Shown piece after piece: positions 30,383 through 41,260 of a stretch of 64,000 bases of DNA (the first letter of the stretch is position 1; each line of letters starts with the position of its first letter). Where the stretch lies: assembly GCA_944739405.2 (NCBI GenBank), contig OX123209.2:9741217-9805216 (forward strand). Direction: 5' to 3'. The notes beneath the pieces are model-generated. The model worked only from the letters and a program-made list of their open reading frames with translations. It had not been told where the DNA came from and searched no databases. The position numbers and the translations under genes are program-made. This stretch comes from Euclidia mi (Eukaryota; Arthropoda; Insecta; Lepidoptera; Erebidae).

Positions 30383-31048
30383 TGCAGTGGCAGTACTGTG
30401 GCAAGGCTAGGAAACCGGATTGATAAGGATTTAGGAGGGCATTTTTGTGCAGGAAGGAACTCAATTGTGAGTGAACTAGGTGCCGGCGACCAAACAGGTA
30501 ACTATGAAACTAGTCAATTGCCGATGGAGATACGTTATGAGAGCGTAGAATGCCAAGTATGATGTGAAAATCTACAGTGTTAAAAGCATTGCTAAAATCG
30601 AGTAAGGACAGAACTGTAAGATTGCCACTATCCATACCTAGCCGAATGTCGTCAGTTACGCGAACCAATGCAGTGGCAGTACTGTGGCAAGGCTAGGAAA
30701 CCGGATTGATAAGGATTTAGGAGGGCATTTTTGTGCAGGAAGGAACTCAATTGTGAGTGAACTAGGTGCCGGCGACCAAACAGGTAACTATGAAACCAGT
30801 CAATTGCCGATGGAGATACGTTAAGAGAGCGTAGAATGCCAAGTATGATGTGAAAATCTACAGTGTTAAAAGCATTGCTAAAATCGAGTAAGGACAGAAC
30901 TGTAAGAGTGCCACTATCCATACCTAGCCGAATGTCGTCAGTTACGCGAATGCAGTGGTAGTAATGTGGCAAGGCTAGGAAACCGGATTGATAAGGATTT
31001 AGGAGGGCATTTTTGTGCAGGAAGGAACTCAATTGTGAGTGAACTAGG
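30195..31048. repeat. 286-bp tandem triplication inside RT of element B
   Basis: TGCCGGCGACCAAACAGG recurs at 30195, 30481 and 30767, and the end segment CTCAATTGTGAGTGAACTAG recurs three times. The unit is 286 bp, not a multiple of three, so each copy shifts frame. The copies are nearly identical, the third with a few bases lost. It duplicates RT motif FSNAFNTVDF. Confidence 0.95.
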
Positions 31049-31491
31049 CGTTCAAGGACTTTCGACAGGAAGGGCAGTATTGATATGGGTCTATAATCTG
31101 AGAAGGAACAGGGTTTAGGTTTCTTGGGCAAAGGAATGATCAGTGCATCCTTCCAATCAGATGGAAAGATGCCACAGGCCACGGAATGCTTTAAGATATG
31201 ACAAAGGATTGGAAGAATTTTTTCTAGGATGGGGAGGATCCTTTTGTGGCTGATACAGTCACTGCCGACCGCATTAGACGCAACTGCCAGAAAACTCTTC
31301 TTAACATCACAAGCGGTGAATTGCGTGAAGGCAAAGGGAGAGTAATCTGGGGTTGGCAAGGATGAAAGATATTCTAATGTAGATTTTTTCATATTTCCAT
31401 CAAATTTGGACGAAGTAGTGAAATGTCTATTGAGAGAATCAAGGTTAACTTTGTTTGAGATGGATTGTTGCCGTGTTTTACCAACTCCCAA
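30652..31491 (-). pseudogene. reverse transcriptase of element B, N-terminal part with duplicated segment
   Basis: Encodes VGSDCISHKRI, IIPLPKKPKPCSFSDYRPIS and LPFLSKVLERLVHSQLSSFL, RT motifs 0-2, then reads into repeated copies of LLDFSNAFNTVDF and VHSQLSSFLHKNALLNPYQS because of the triplication. The normal path to the palm is lost by the 286-bp frameshifting repeats. Confidence 0.85.
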
Positions 31492-31636
31492 AGTTTTAAG
31501 AAATTTTAGATTTTTGCTGGATCACCATCTTCAACAGATGTATGAATATATTGGCGTTGCGCTTTCCTACACACCTTGTTGCAGAGATTCCTTATGGCCA
31601 CGTATTTTTCTTGATTGATAGGAGTAGGTCTGAGCT

Positions 31637-32626
31637 TCAGTTTGGCCTTGGCAGCAGATTTTTTGGACATAATATTTTGATATCCTCTGTTAGCCAAGGA
31701 GCTGGTAAATGTTTTAGTTTAATGCTGCGAACTGGTGCATGAACGTCATATAATTCAATGAGTTTATTTGTGAAAATATGGACTTTAGTATTGACACACT
31801 CTGAGGAAAACAGAGGCTCCCAGTCTATATCAATGGTATCCGCACGCAACTTGTCAAGATCCATGCCACCAAAATTGCGCCGCAATACTATCTTCGGCTT
31901 CGATTTAGGTGGGCGTAGTCTGTACGATACAAAGACGAGGTCGTGGTAGGAAAAAGCGTCTGCTGTACACTGACCATGCTTAGAGACGAAATTAGGAGAA
32001 GAGACTAAGATAAGGTCAAGAAGAGAAGGAGTACAGTTTGGGAAGTAATGAGTAGCGTTAAGGTCTAAAATTGACAAGTTACATGACTCTATAGCATGTC
32101 GAAGAGAGGCAGCACGAGAATCCTGTTTAAGGAGGCAAGTGTTAAAGTCACCCATTATGATAGTGTGGTTATATAGAGGTGTTAAATTTTCTAGTAGTTG
32201 CTCGAAAGATGAAAAAAAGTTATGGCGATTTGAAGGTGAATAGTATACGCCTAGTAGTACTTTAAGGTGCTGAAGTTCTACTTCCAAGAAGAGATGCTCG
32301 CCTGTATTCGGCAGTGGCGGCTGCGGAGACATAGAGACTATGTTATAAGGGATCTGATGACGTAGGTATATGGCTACACCACCCCCACTGCCGGATACGC
32401 GATCATTTCTTATTAGGTTGAATCCTGGAAGAGAATAAGATGCTGAAGGGAGACATGGTTTTAGCCATGACTCTGAAACGAAGATAGCATGTATGTGTTT
32501 GCAGTCTAGGTTGGCCAGCATATCAGGGAAATGGGCTGGAATACTTTGTGCGTTTATATGGACTACATTAAAGTTTTGTGGTACGTCTGAGAATTGTGAC
32601 TGGAGAATGTTGCTTAGTGAAGGAAC
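31637..32626 (-). pseudogene. APE endonuclease of element B
   Basis: In-frame text upstream of the first ATG (VHINAQSIPAHFPD near 32530-32570) is the family's N-terminal N/Q motif, so the domain starts about 32626 and not at the Met at 32521. FVSESWLKP (Glu), IMGDFNTCLL (Asp, Asn), SLLDLILVSS and FSYHDLVFVSYRL (a diverged S-D-H, here YHD) follow. A linker with KLRADTIDIDWEPLFSSE leads to the RT. A frame change near 31640 separates it from RT. Confidence 0.83.
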
Positions 32627-32726
32627 ACTTTGAAAACTATCATATTGATAATAAACGAATTAATAAGCATATTATGTTATTTTTTGTCAATCAATAGGAA
32701 TAACACAAACACATCATAGCTATATA

Positions 32727-33741
32727 GAGTCATTCGGGGAGTTGCCTCGTGCGCACTTTTGCCTTTCAGATCTTACTGTGCTTTAAATATTTACACTAGA
32801 GAAATAAGAATATAATCTTTGAATAGAGCATTTATTCACCTGTAAATAAAAACAGAAAATTAAACAAATTAAAAGTATATCTTTTTGTAATAAGGAATTA
32901 TAAAGAAAAATCGGAATGCGTTCACTTACCCCTTATTGCGGGTAACCGTGCGCACCCTTGTGGGGTAAGTAAACGCATATGGGGTAAGTAAACGCATTCC
33001 TTAGTATAACACAAAAACAATTAGATTAGAGATTAATGATGAGACATAAACAATATTTTTTGTCAACATTTTTCTCGAAGCTCTTACTGTTAACTCAGTC
33101 TTAATTTTCAGTCACAAAGGTATTGAGTTAACTTATATATTTTGAGGTGAATCTTATTTACCTTAATTACAAAGTTCAGCCAGTTTGCTTAGGCGACCAA
33201 TTCGAAGAAATGAAAGAATCTGCAGCTCGAACCAGTTTAAGTCTATTGGGCAGACAGAATTCTCTGATACCAATGGCAGCTGCAGCAGCTTTCTTACTTT
33301 TTCCATTTCGGATATGCTCTATAGCCTTAGCAATTTGGTTATCTGTCACTGGTGCTAGTTCAGGATTTTGCCTAATATATGTTCGCGGCATGATGATCAA
33401 CATATAAACAAAAAATAATTAGTATTAACTTCTCACATATTTACAAGGATATGCTACTCGTAATTATAAAAATAAATATTACTTACCGTTACTGGATCAC
33501 AAACGTGGACGTGACAGGATTTGCCAAAATGATAAAAATTACCAATTAAACTAGGAAACGTTATTATATGCGAATAAAAAATAAACGAAAAGTCACGCGG
33601 CGTAGTGTCATGTTGCAACTAGAGTGCCACTTCGGGGTCCTTGTTTCACCCGAATGAACCACCTCTCTCCCGCAACGCGATCCGGAGATATCCACAGTGC
33701 GCTCACTTACCCACTGCGTACGGTTACCCCGAATGACAGGT
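32727..33741. mobile_element. pogo/Tigger-like DNA transposon remnant
   Basis: Ends share GTCATTCGGGG (left 32730-32740; right as complement near 33730-33738). Subterminal GGGGTAAGT(A/G)A(A/G)CGCA copies lie at 32962, 32980 and, inverted, near 33697. Inside, a minus-strand HTH fragment of pogo type remains. About 1 kb long, so most of the transposase is gone. Exact borders and TA duplication are unclear. Confidence 0.6.
33176..33391 (-). pseudogene. pogo-type transposase N-terminal helix-turn-helix (fragment)
   Basis: MPRTYIRQNPELAPVTDNQI then KAIEHIRNGKSKKAAAAAIG, matching the psq/CENP-B N-terminal DNA-binding domain of pogo-like transposases and related domesticated genes. The frame ends after about 70 residues at a stop with no DDE core downstream. 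The first two Met codons upstream of MPRT are not family-like. Relic. Confidence 0.65.
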
Positions 33742-34078
33742 AACAGAGTAGGACATCTGAGCTAGGGATGAAACGTATTTACGCGACCAGGTTTTTAACT
33801 TTTTACACAGGTTTTTGCTTGCAAGTGCGGCGACCAGGTGCGAGGTTAAAATACTTGCAAGACTTAAAAGTGTTTTACTTCTTGCCACCATACGGGGCCA
33901 TAAGCTCACACGACTTTAAAGTATTTTTTTGTAAATGCAATTTTACTCCCTGTATATGAAAACAATATGATTCAATTTTCTATTCAAGTATTTTCACACC
34001 AAGTCTTAAAAGTATTTAATCAAAGCAAACGCGAATGTGCGCTTTATTTGTATAAATTCAGAAATCAAATTCCTGTAC

Positions 34079-34110
34079 ATTACTTACGACGGTCTTCCGT
34101 CGTAAGTAAT
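34079..34110. repeat. perfect hairpin
   Basis: ATTACTTACGACGG at 34079-34092, loop TCTT, exact complement at 34097-34110. Lies in the noncoding part upstream of the hAT transposase. Confidence 0.85.
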
Positions 34111-34972
34111 TTCATATTGGTTTAATATGGTTTATAAAACTGAATAATTCGGTGTATAAATGCATAACCTCTAGGTTTTTATTTTGATACCATTTGCATT
34201 GTTTTAACTGTTGGCGTTGTAGTATTGCTTTATTTTAAAAAGTACAATACTGGAAGACTAGAGGGCGCAATTCTCGTGCCAACCCAACTGATAGACCTAC
34301 TTACACTAACCAGGACTTGCGATTCTCGTATTTTCGGTATTTTATTTAATAAATAATGCTGTAGATATTTCAAATTACTACAGTTGATAAAAAAAAAGTA
34401 CATTTTTTATTTTATGACGTAGAAATAGTAGTGCAGCCCAATTTTATCTTATTCTGGTAATGCTTCAGTCAATTGACTCGCAAAACTGATGACATTCTCA
34501 GTTCAATTACCTACCAATTGAAACATCCTGATTTATGAAAGTATCTCATTTGATTAGGCAGTGAACCCGATTGCTAGTTTTAATGAACTCTATATCTAGG
34601 AATGTAAGGTTGCTTATTACGAATACAAATCATACCATGAAACTAGCAAAATTATTATTTTGTTTGTTAACATCTTGACGATTTTGCAAACTTTAGTCAC
34701 AGAATACTGATAAATGTATTGTGCTTCAGTCAAGTTTAGTCGTGATTTATGCAGTTAGTACCTATACCGGTTGACCGAACTGATTAATAACCTATCGTGA
34801 GCCGCTAAGGTATCCTGGATATTTTGAGTGCGTTTAAACTTGGTTTTAATGAATGTGTTAGTTTACGTAAATATTGTGCTTTAATTGTTTGAATTTGTTT
34901 ATATATATACGTGTGATTATAGCTCTAGTAGAGTTAATTTAAACTATTTAGTTTTTCATAAGGTGCAAATAT

Positions 34973-35830
34973 GCCGCCGAAAAGAAGTGTGCCTGAGACC
35001 ATTTTGTGGATAAAAGCAATTATATTGGAGAATGCAAAATGTGCAAATCATTTTTCGTTTCAATCGGGGGTATCAAATCTGACGAAAGATGTCCAGAGAA
35101 AACATCTCGCCGTTAATTTAGTAGCATGAGGAGACGCAGAACCACAGCAACAGCCAACTACGCGTCCTGTTGACGAAGAAGGAATCGGCTTAAAACTGGC
35201 GCCTTCTGCACTGCAACCGTCTACTTCGCAAATTGCACGTACTGGACCTTTTATGAACAACATCTATGTCAGCGTTCCTACGTCGTGATTGTAGTAAAAT
35301 AAAAAAATTCATAGACGAGCACATCATACATCTATTTATATGGGATATGCAACCTTTTACAATTGTAGAAGATAAAGGCTTTCGTGATCTCGTAAAGTTT
35401 GCTTTTCCAAATTATACCTTGCCATCGCGAAAATATTTTGCTAATAATTTGCCACCGGGGCAGTACGAAGCAGTCAAAATGCAAACAGAAGCATTAGTCC
35501 ACAGAGACGCTAAAAGCATATGCTTAACGACAGACATATGGACGTCGAGAAATAATGACTCGTACTTAGCGGTTACGGGTCACTACATCGATAACGACTT
35601 TACACTTCAGTCTGTGCTGTTGGAATGCAAGGTGCTTGAAAAAGCACATACGGGGATGCATTTGGCGGATGAACTACTGAATATTGTTCAGGACTGGAAC
35701 GTGTCTGAAAAGGTTTTGTGTATCCGATAACGGTGCAAATATAAAAAATGTTGTGGCAATGTTACAGTGGAAACACTTCGGTTGTTACGCACATACGCTA
35801 AACCTCGCAGTACAAAAAGCGTTAGGTGCT
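34973..35830 (+). pseudogene. hAT (BED-type) transposase, N-terminal half, frameshifted
   Basis: Begins MPPKRS and carries a BED zinc finger split by a frameshift: GECKMCKSFF in one frame and NLTKDVQRKHLAV (His residues) in another. A stop lies near 35128. Then DDIW-type hAT core: IVEDKGFRDLVKFAFPNY, RDAKSICLTTDIWTSRNNDS (first Asp) and, after a frameshift at about 35725, SDNGANIKNVVAML and HFGCYAHTLNLAVQKAL, the C..H..NL motif. The insertion domain, hAT dimerisation region and last catalytic Glu are missing. Confidence 0.82.
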
Positions 35831-35850
35831 CCTGCCATTATGAATATGTA

Positions 35851-36322
35851 AGGTCCCCATTTTTATTAAAATTGATATCGATTGCAATTTAATAATTTGT
35901 AGTCGATTGACTTGTCCGAGTCACATCACTATCGAAAGAATTCAAAATGGCGGTTGGCGAGAGTGGGCCTTCTATTCCTGGCGACGGTACCGTACGGACG
36001 GTGGCTCTTCGGCAATATTATAATATCTGTACAGTGTTATATCTGAAATATAAATATATAAACTATATTCTAATAAGTATAACTGGAGTTTTACTACAAA
36101 TCAGAAGTGGTAAGTACATGCTCACATTAATTTATATTCGTTTTAGTTCAAATTATGATTTTACGTGTGCGGGGGATTTTGTCTTCGTCCTAGTTTTGAA
36201 CTTTTGTTAAATATATATTGGAATAGAAAACTAGTTACCAGCGTAAAATGTACGTTGTACGTGCAGCCTAATATTTTAAATATTGGTTGAACGCTAACAA
36301 ATTTAAAATTACCCTCTTCATA
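35851..36322. other. unassigned repeat-like stretch
   Basis: ATTGATATCGATTGCAATTT and a later ATCAGAAGTGGTAAG (36103-36117) resemble text found next to retroelement primer sites, suggesting a cut-off LTR (about 35860-36105), but no second copy or gag is present. An 87-codon plus-strand frame at 35947 is unremarkable. Confidence 0.3.
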
Positions 36323-36497
36323 GTGTCTCGTTGGTCTCGCGGCATAAATTTTCTCGTGGGACATATCCCGGGTTCGATGCCCGGATCGGGCAATGTATTG
36401 TTGGGATTTCATTGGTCTGGTCAAAGTGACTATAGCAATATCTAGCTCTCCCTAGCTCTTCGAGGATATAGAAGGGAGACTGTGCATGTATGTAACG
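36323..36497 (+). mobile_element. tRNA-derived SINE, same family as 47301-47708
   Basis: CTCGTTGGTCTCGCGGCATA (A box region) and CCCGGGTTCGATGCCCGG (B box) match the copy at 47448-47515. The tail CTTCGAGGATATAGAAGG and GCATGTATGTAA parallels CTTCGGGGATAAAAGGCG and ATGTATGTAT of that copy. The middle is shortened. Confidence 0.75.
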
Positions 36498-36667
36498 GAT
36501 AATTTCGAAAAGAATACTACTTGATTATGGTTAGCTTGTGCCGTGAACGGTGAACGTAGGGTCAAGGTCACATTAAGGTGCAACCATGGTCTTGAGAAGG
36601 AAGCTCCAAGACCGTCTATTTTTATTATTAAATAAAGTGTATAATTGGTTGTGGTTCGGAGGTCCAG
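36498..36667. other. lead-in to the tandem duplication
   Basis: Contains GGGTCAAGGTCACATTAAGG and GTCTATTTTTATTATTAAA, which look like diverged relatives of the repeat unit that follows. No gene. Confidence 0.4.
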
Positions 36668-37210
36668 GGTCAAGGTCATGTTAAGGCCAGAAAAGGGTTC
36701 TAAGAAATATGCTCCGAGGCTTTATAAAGGGGTATGAATTTTTCATAATTTCTGCGCTAACGCGCACCGTTTCCGAGATAGACGATTTTTTAAAAATATA
36801 TTTACCGTCTATTTAAAAATACACATTCAAACCGAACTTTTCGTCTCTGAGTTAAAGGAAATGGACCAAGCCGACACCTGGAGACGCCAGAACCCGAACC
36901 TGGATCAGGACGCGATGGCGAAGGAGCTGGGCTGGTCAAGGTCATGTTAAGGTCAGAAAAGGATTCTAAGAAATATGCTGCGGGGTTTTATAAAGGGGTA
37001 TGAATTTTTCATTATTTTTGCGCTAACGCGCACTGTTTTCGAGATAGACGATTTTTTTTAAATTAATTGACCGTCTATTTAAAAATACAAATTCAAAACG
37101 AACTTTTCGTCTCTGAGTTAAAGAAAATGGAGCGAGGCGGGAACGGACCAAGCCAACGCCTGGAGACGCCGGAGCCCGGTGGATCGGGACGCGATGGCGA
37201 AGGAGCTGGG
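36668..37210 (+). repeat. tandem duplication, about 266-bp unit
   Basis: Unit 1 (36668-36933) and unit 2 (36934-37210) both run from GGTCAAGGTCATGTTAAGG to GCGATGGCGAAGGAGCTGG. They share GCGCTAACGCGCAC and CTTTTCGTCTCTGAGTTAAA. Unit 2 has an extra 15-bp segment after AAAATGGA. It could be 5' UTR repeats of a retroelement; the family is not recognised. Confidence 0.85.
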
Positions 37211-37616
37211 CGGGAGTCGACTGCGCAGCAAGGTGGGCTGTGGAGGTCGCACTCGCTATCGGAGTGGTGGCCCTGCTCATCGCGGCGTCTGCAGCCGGAG
37301 CATCCGGGACGGGGATCCTGAGTCAGAGAGAGAACGAGACGGAGTCGGGCGCTTGGAAGAGGAAATCAACTTGCAACGGAGTCGTCGGCGACCGTGTTCC
37401 CGACGGCATAACTCTCGTCGCAACCACCGTAATACGTCGCATATTTGTTATTTATTTAATTATTTGTCATTCACACGTTCATACAGGAATACTGCAGTGT
37501 CATACGAAACCGTGTCATCGGTTTGACTATAGGATCCAGTCGCCGTACAGTAAATTAGAACGTTTACATAAATAAAATTACAATAACTACTTATAGCTAA
37601 CTTCACTCTTAAATTC
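37211..37616 (+). other. GC-rich stretch with an unrecognised hydrophobic ORF
   Basis: The frame from 37240 starts MEVALAIGVVALLIAASAAG, which reads as a signal or membrane segment, and continues for about 90 codons; an overlapping frame (37179-37526) is Arg/Ser-rich. GC content is higher than around it until about 37430. Neither resembles a family I know. It may be the cut start of an element whose promoter is the duplicated unit upstream. Confidence 0.3.
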
Positions 37617-38278
37617 TAGCACTTATCTAAGTAATATTGCTTAAGTCTCCTTTTAAATATAGTTTTATTATTTTCGTTCCTTATGTCCTCTGGGACATTA
37701 TTTGGCGGATATGGCAAACGTTTTTAAAGTTCTACCACCGTAATAATTAAACACTCTAACATGTTCCAAGTTATGCTCAAGACTGCCATGGTTGTTTACA
37801 GCCAATAAGTATTTATGTTTTAGGGAAATTGGTAGTATTTTACAAATTTTAAATAATTTTGTGTAGACATTTTTATGCTGATTTCTAGTTTTATTATTGA
37901 CAAGAAGTTTAAGAAACGTTGTTTGGATTGATTCTAATTTATTTATATATGTTTTGAATGTAAGACCATAGCAATCTAAAGCATAACCGAGAATAGACTC
38001 CTAGAGTGACTTATATAAGGATTTCAATGTTCCTTTAGGTACTTTAAAGCTTAAATTATAGAATTTTCCAAGTAATACTCTGTTGGCACAAAGGTAATCT
38101 AAATGATGGGACCATGAAAAATGTTCATCTATTTTCATGCCTAAGTATTTAAAACAGTTTACTTTTTCAATAGGTTTACATTGACGGTTTGTTAAATTAT
38201 GAAAGCTTGAATGGTTGTATGTATACAATACTGGTTCTACTGATGGCGCTAATATATATAGTGTGTTATTAGCAGTTT
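37617..38278 (-). pseudogene. RT C-terminal fragment of a non-LTR retrotransposon
   Basis: Minus strand reads VNCFKYLGMKIDEHFSWSHH (the KYLG thumb motif), LKSLYKSL, SILGYALDCYG, KLESIQTTFLKLLVNNKT and ends near 37617 with KTIFKRRLKQYYLDKC and a stop. One in-frame stop at 38000 and a frame change near 37740 break it. Palm motifs are absent, so only the last about 200 residues are left. Clade uncertain. Confidence 0.7.
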
Positions 38279-38296
38279 GGTTTTCTCTGACTTGAT

Positions 38297-39260
38297 GACG
38301 ATGCCGTTATCGTCGCATAGACCGAGATCATTGAGACAGGATGAGATGCGGTCTTTTCGAAAGGACGGCCGAGGTGAGCAGCGATGCCGTCTTGAACGGG
38401 ACGACAAAGAGCTGCCTCATGACCCCTCCAGAAGTTTTCGTTTCCAAGTACTCATGGATTTCAGAGTTGCGAGTGGGCCGGGCGGCGCCAGTTGTAGTCC
38501 TGTGGATGTTATTTTGGACTCTGGAGGCATTGGATGTTTGATTTGCAGGCTGAGGACCACACTTGGAATTCATAAGTCCATATTGGTTTTATAACTGAGC
38601 TGTAGACTCTGGGTTTGTTACTCAGGGACGGAGCGGATTGTTTACCGAGTAACCACAATAGGTTTTTAAAACGAAAGTTGATTTCGTTCCGTTTATGTTT
38701 TACATGCTCCTTCCAGGTCATACGTCGATCCAAGTGGAGGCCCGGGGGCTTCACACATGTAGATTGAGGTAGCGGTACTTGACCGGGATTTGCTGTTGGG
38801 CATAGTTTCTTTCGCGACGTGAAAGTTAATTCGCCATTTTTGCAACCAGCTATAGGTTTGGTCTGGTTGGATTTGTAAGGGTCCCCTGGCTTCACCTGGG
38901 TCACTATTAGATGTCAGAAGTGCAGCGTCATCCGCAGGCGTCGCAATAATTACGTTTGGGGGCTTGCGGTAGGTCGTGAGTAAATATTTTATACAGCACT
39001 GGGCCAAGGACCGAGCCTTGAGGCGGTCCTGCGTCGCAAGTGTACGGAGGGGAGCGCGTTGCTTGACTTGGAGGGTTCTATCTTTTAAATATGATGTCAA
39101 AAGAAGGTAGAACGTATGGGGCAGGGTCCTCTTTATTTTGCACAATAGGCCTTTGTTCCAAACCCGATCGAAAGCCTGTTGGACATCGAGAAATGCTGCT
39201 GAGCAGTACTCTTATCACTTATTTTCGAGACTTTGTCTTATCTTTTGGTAGACTCTATGC
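38297..39260 (-). pseudogene. Jockey-type RT, heavily decayed
   Basis: Across several frames the minus strand gives FLDVQQAFDRVWNKGLLCKI (motif with first Asp, near 39150-39210), YLLLTSYLKDRTLQVK, a decayed active site in IIATPADDAALLTSNSD (FADDTA expected), LDRRMTWKEHVKHKRNEINF and YSSVIKPIWTYEFQVW. This order and text are typical of the Jockey clade. PQG motif is lost and at least four frame changes occur. Confidence 0.78.
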
Positions 39261-39689
39261 ATTTGCAACCTGTGCGAGAGCAGCCTTTAGTTCAGTGATC
39301 ACCCGGTTGAGTCGTGTTTTGTCTTCTCTATTTTTTCAGATATCTTGCTGCGGATATCAACTGGAATTCGTTTTCTATGATTCGGTGTTTCTAGAGTGGG
39401 AGTTCAAATTCAAATTCAATTTATTCTGTTAAATAAAAAGGTACAATTTACTTATTTAAAGTACAAAAGCTTAGTTTAGGATCCTGATATAAGATTATAT
39501 GCCTGAACTAGGATAAACCTGTGTTTCAGGCGATTAGAGCTAATTAGATACTATAAAATATATAATCACTTACTTACTACAATATTACGTACGTCATGTT
39601 TTAGTACACTAATACTAGATCTATAATATCTTATGAATAATTACAACTAATAAATTGAGGTAAAGGTGTATTTTGTTGAGATAATTATT

Positions 39690-41260
39690 TTAACACAATT
39701 AATATTTTTTCTGTATCTTCGTAGGACATATTCAGATGGATATTGGTGACAATTTTGTTGCATTTGAAGCAGGTGCAAGGAATTAGGTTAGTTAATGCGT
39801 TTAGTCTTTTGTAAAGTAGCGGCCCCAGGAATATATAAAATTTGGATGTGAATGCGTGTCTTGTTTGTATTTTAGTCGGAAATATTATATTATGTCGCCT
39901 TTTGTTGTTAGATATAGTGCTGTAGGGAAGGGCTGTGTGTTGCTTTAATACGATACTCTTTATAAATAGTTGTCGAACTGTTAATACTTTACAAGCTTGG
40001 TATAGGGAATTAGTTGGATATAGGAACGGTTTGGAGGTTGATACTTTAAGAATTGCTCGCTGAGCTCTTTCAACAGACAGTAACAAAGTTTTTCCTGCGC
40101 CCCCCCCCCCATGTCGTAATACAATATGTTAATAATGACTGGCATAGAGCAAAGTACACTTGCCTTATTAATGTTGGGTCAGCAATATGTCGCATTTTCT
40201 TGAAGACATATATTAACTTACGTATTCTACCGTTTAAACACTCGATATGCTCTTTGAAGGAAAGTGTTTCGTCTAATATGATACCTAGATATTTTATTTT
40301 ATTTGTGCCATTAATACAAGGACAAGCACAGGGAATTCCAGCACAATTAAAACCATGTTGTGCATACTCGAAAACGTCTTTTTCTGACTCAGCGGAAAAA
40401 AGTAGAGCAGTGTCGTCAGCGTATGATACGATAGAACCGTGATTTATGTGTAGATTACAAAGGTCATTTATGTAAATGAGGAATAACGTAGAGGCTAAGA
40501 TGCTTCCCTGGGGGACTCCGAAAGATGTGTTATTTTCATCAGTGCTAACTGTGTTACCGATTTTTACGCATTGCGTGCGGTCCTCTAAGTAACTTTTAAT
40601 TAATTCTAACTGTTTACCTCTTATACCAATGTTCTCGAGTTTACGCAACAAAATAGGGACACAGACGGTGTCAAAAGCCTTAGAAAGATCCAGAAATATT
40701 CCTATTGTGTGGTTACCCTTGTCAAGTTCTTGCACCAAAAAGTCAGTCAGGTGATATGTACGGCGTCAGCTGTCGATAGTTTAGGTCGAAATCCGAACTG
40801 TGTCTTAGATAATATCGATTTGTCCTCTAGGTACTTTATCAGTCTATTATTAATAATTTTTTCAAGTATTTTTGACATACAGGGCAGTAGAGAAATCGGT
40901 CTATAGTTATTTACTTGCTCTTTATTTCCGGATTTATACACCGGCACTACCACAGATTTTTAAGGCAGTTCGGAAATATACCTCTAAACAAACATTTTTG
41001 GAAAATGTTGGTCAGTGGGGGAACTAAGACGTGCTTGAATTGCTTTATGATTTTGTTTGGTATATTATACCATCCAGCGGCACAGCTGTCTTTTAGAGAC
41101 ATAATTATATTGTTAACTTCAGTTTCGTCAGTGTCAAGTAATACAAACGATGTTAAAGATGTGCTATGAAGAGTGCTTAGGTATTGTGATTGACCCGGAA
41201 CTTTTTCTGCGAGGCATTTGCCAACATCGACAAAAAAATTATTTGCAATATTAGCAGATT
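39690..41260 (-). pseudogene. reverse transcriptase of element C
   Basis: Frames in order: VPVYKSGNKEQVNNYRPISL, PCMSKILEKIINNRLIKYLE and TQFGFRPKLSTADAVH (40747-40953), then HTIGIFLDLSKAFDTVCVPI (Asp), TSFGVPQGSILASTLFLIYI, IVSYADDTALLFS (DD) and IKYLGIILDETLSFKEHIEC (40070-40738), then SVERAQRAILKVSTSKPFLY and FLGPLLYKRLNALTN (39685-40086). A C run at 40099-40108 shifts frame, as do sites near 40740 and 40960. Catalytic residues themselves are retained. Confidence 0.88.

Larger units (their letters stand above)
29332..32640 (-). mobile_element. CR1/Jockey-superclade non-LTR retrotransposon B, broken
   Basis: Minus strand: endonuclease (31637-32626), RT (30652-31491 and 29332-30382). The RT is interrupted by a 286-bp tandem triplication. 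The 3' end is lost where the plus-strand retroelement with its poly(A) tail abuts at 29331/29332, so C-terminal coding stops abruptly at MPKHSTI. No ORF1 is seen upstream. Confidence 0.85.
33762..35850 (+). mobile_element. hAT-type transposon remnant (BED finger and N-terminal transposase)
   Basis: TAGGGATGAAACG at 33762 has the look of a hAT end, and 1.2 kb of noncoding DNA leads to the transposase start at 34973. The gene stops near 35830 mid-way, and no matching right end is seen; unrelated text starts about 35850. The left end is an inference from its sequence style. Confidence 0.5.

Noticed and set aside
33176..33391. Host psq-domain transcription factor exon
   Set aside because: Inverted pogo-like ends surround it and the frame ends without splice donor or downstream exon.
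34973..35830. Domesticated host ZBED gene
   Set aside because: Frameshifts in the BED finger, a stop and missing C-terminal half point to a dead transposon.
36334..36395. tRNA-Pro/Glu-like cloverleaf
   Set aside because: B box is good but stems are broken and the copy is repeated at 47448 with a SINE tail.
37179..37526. Arg-rich ORF as a gene
   Set aside because: Overlaps another frame of equal length in GC-rich repeat-linked DNA; composition is what a GC-rich strand gives by chance.
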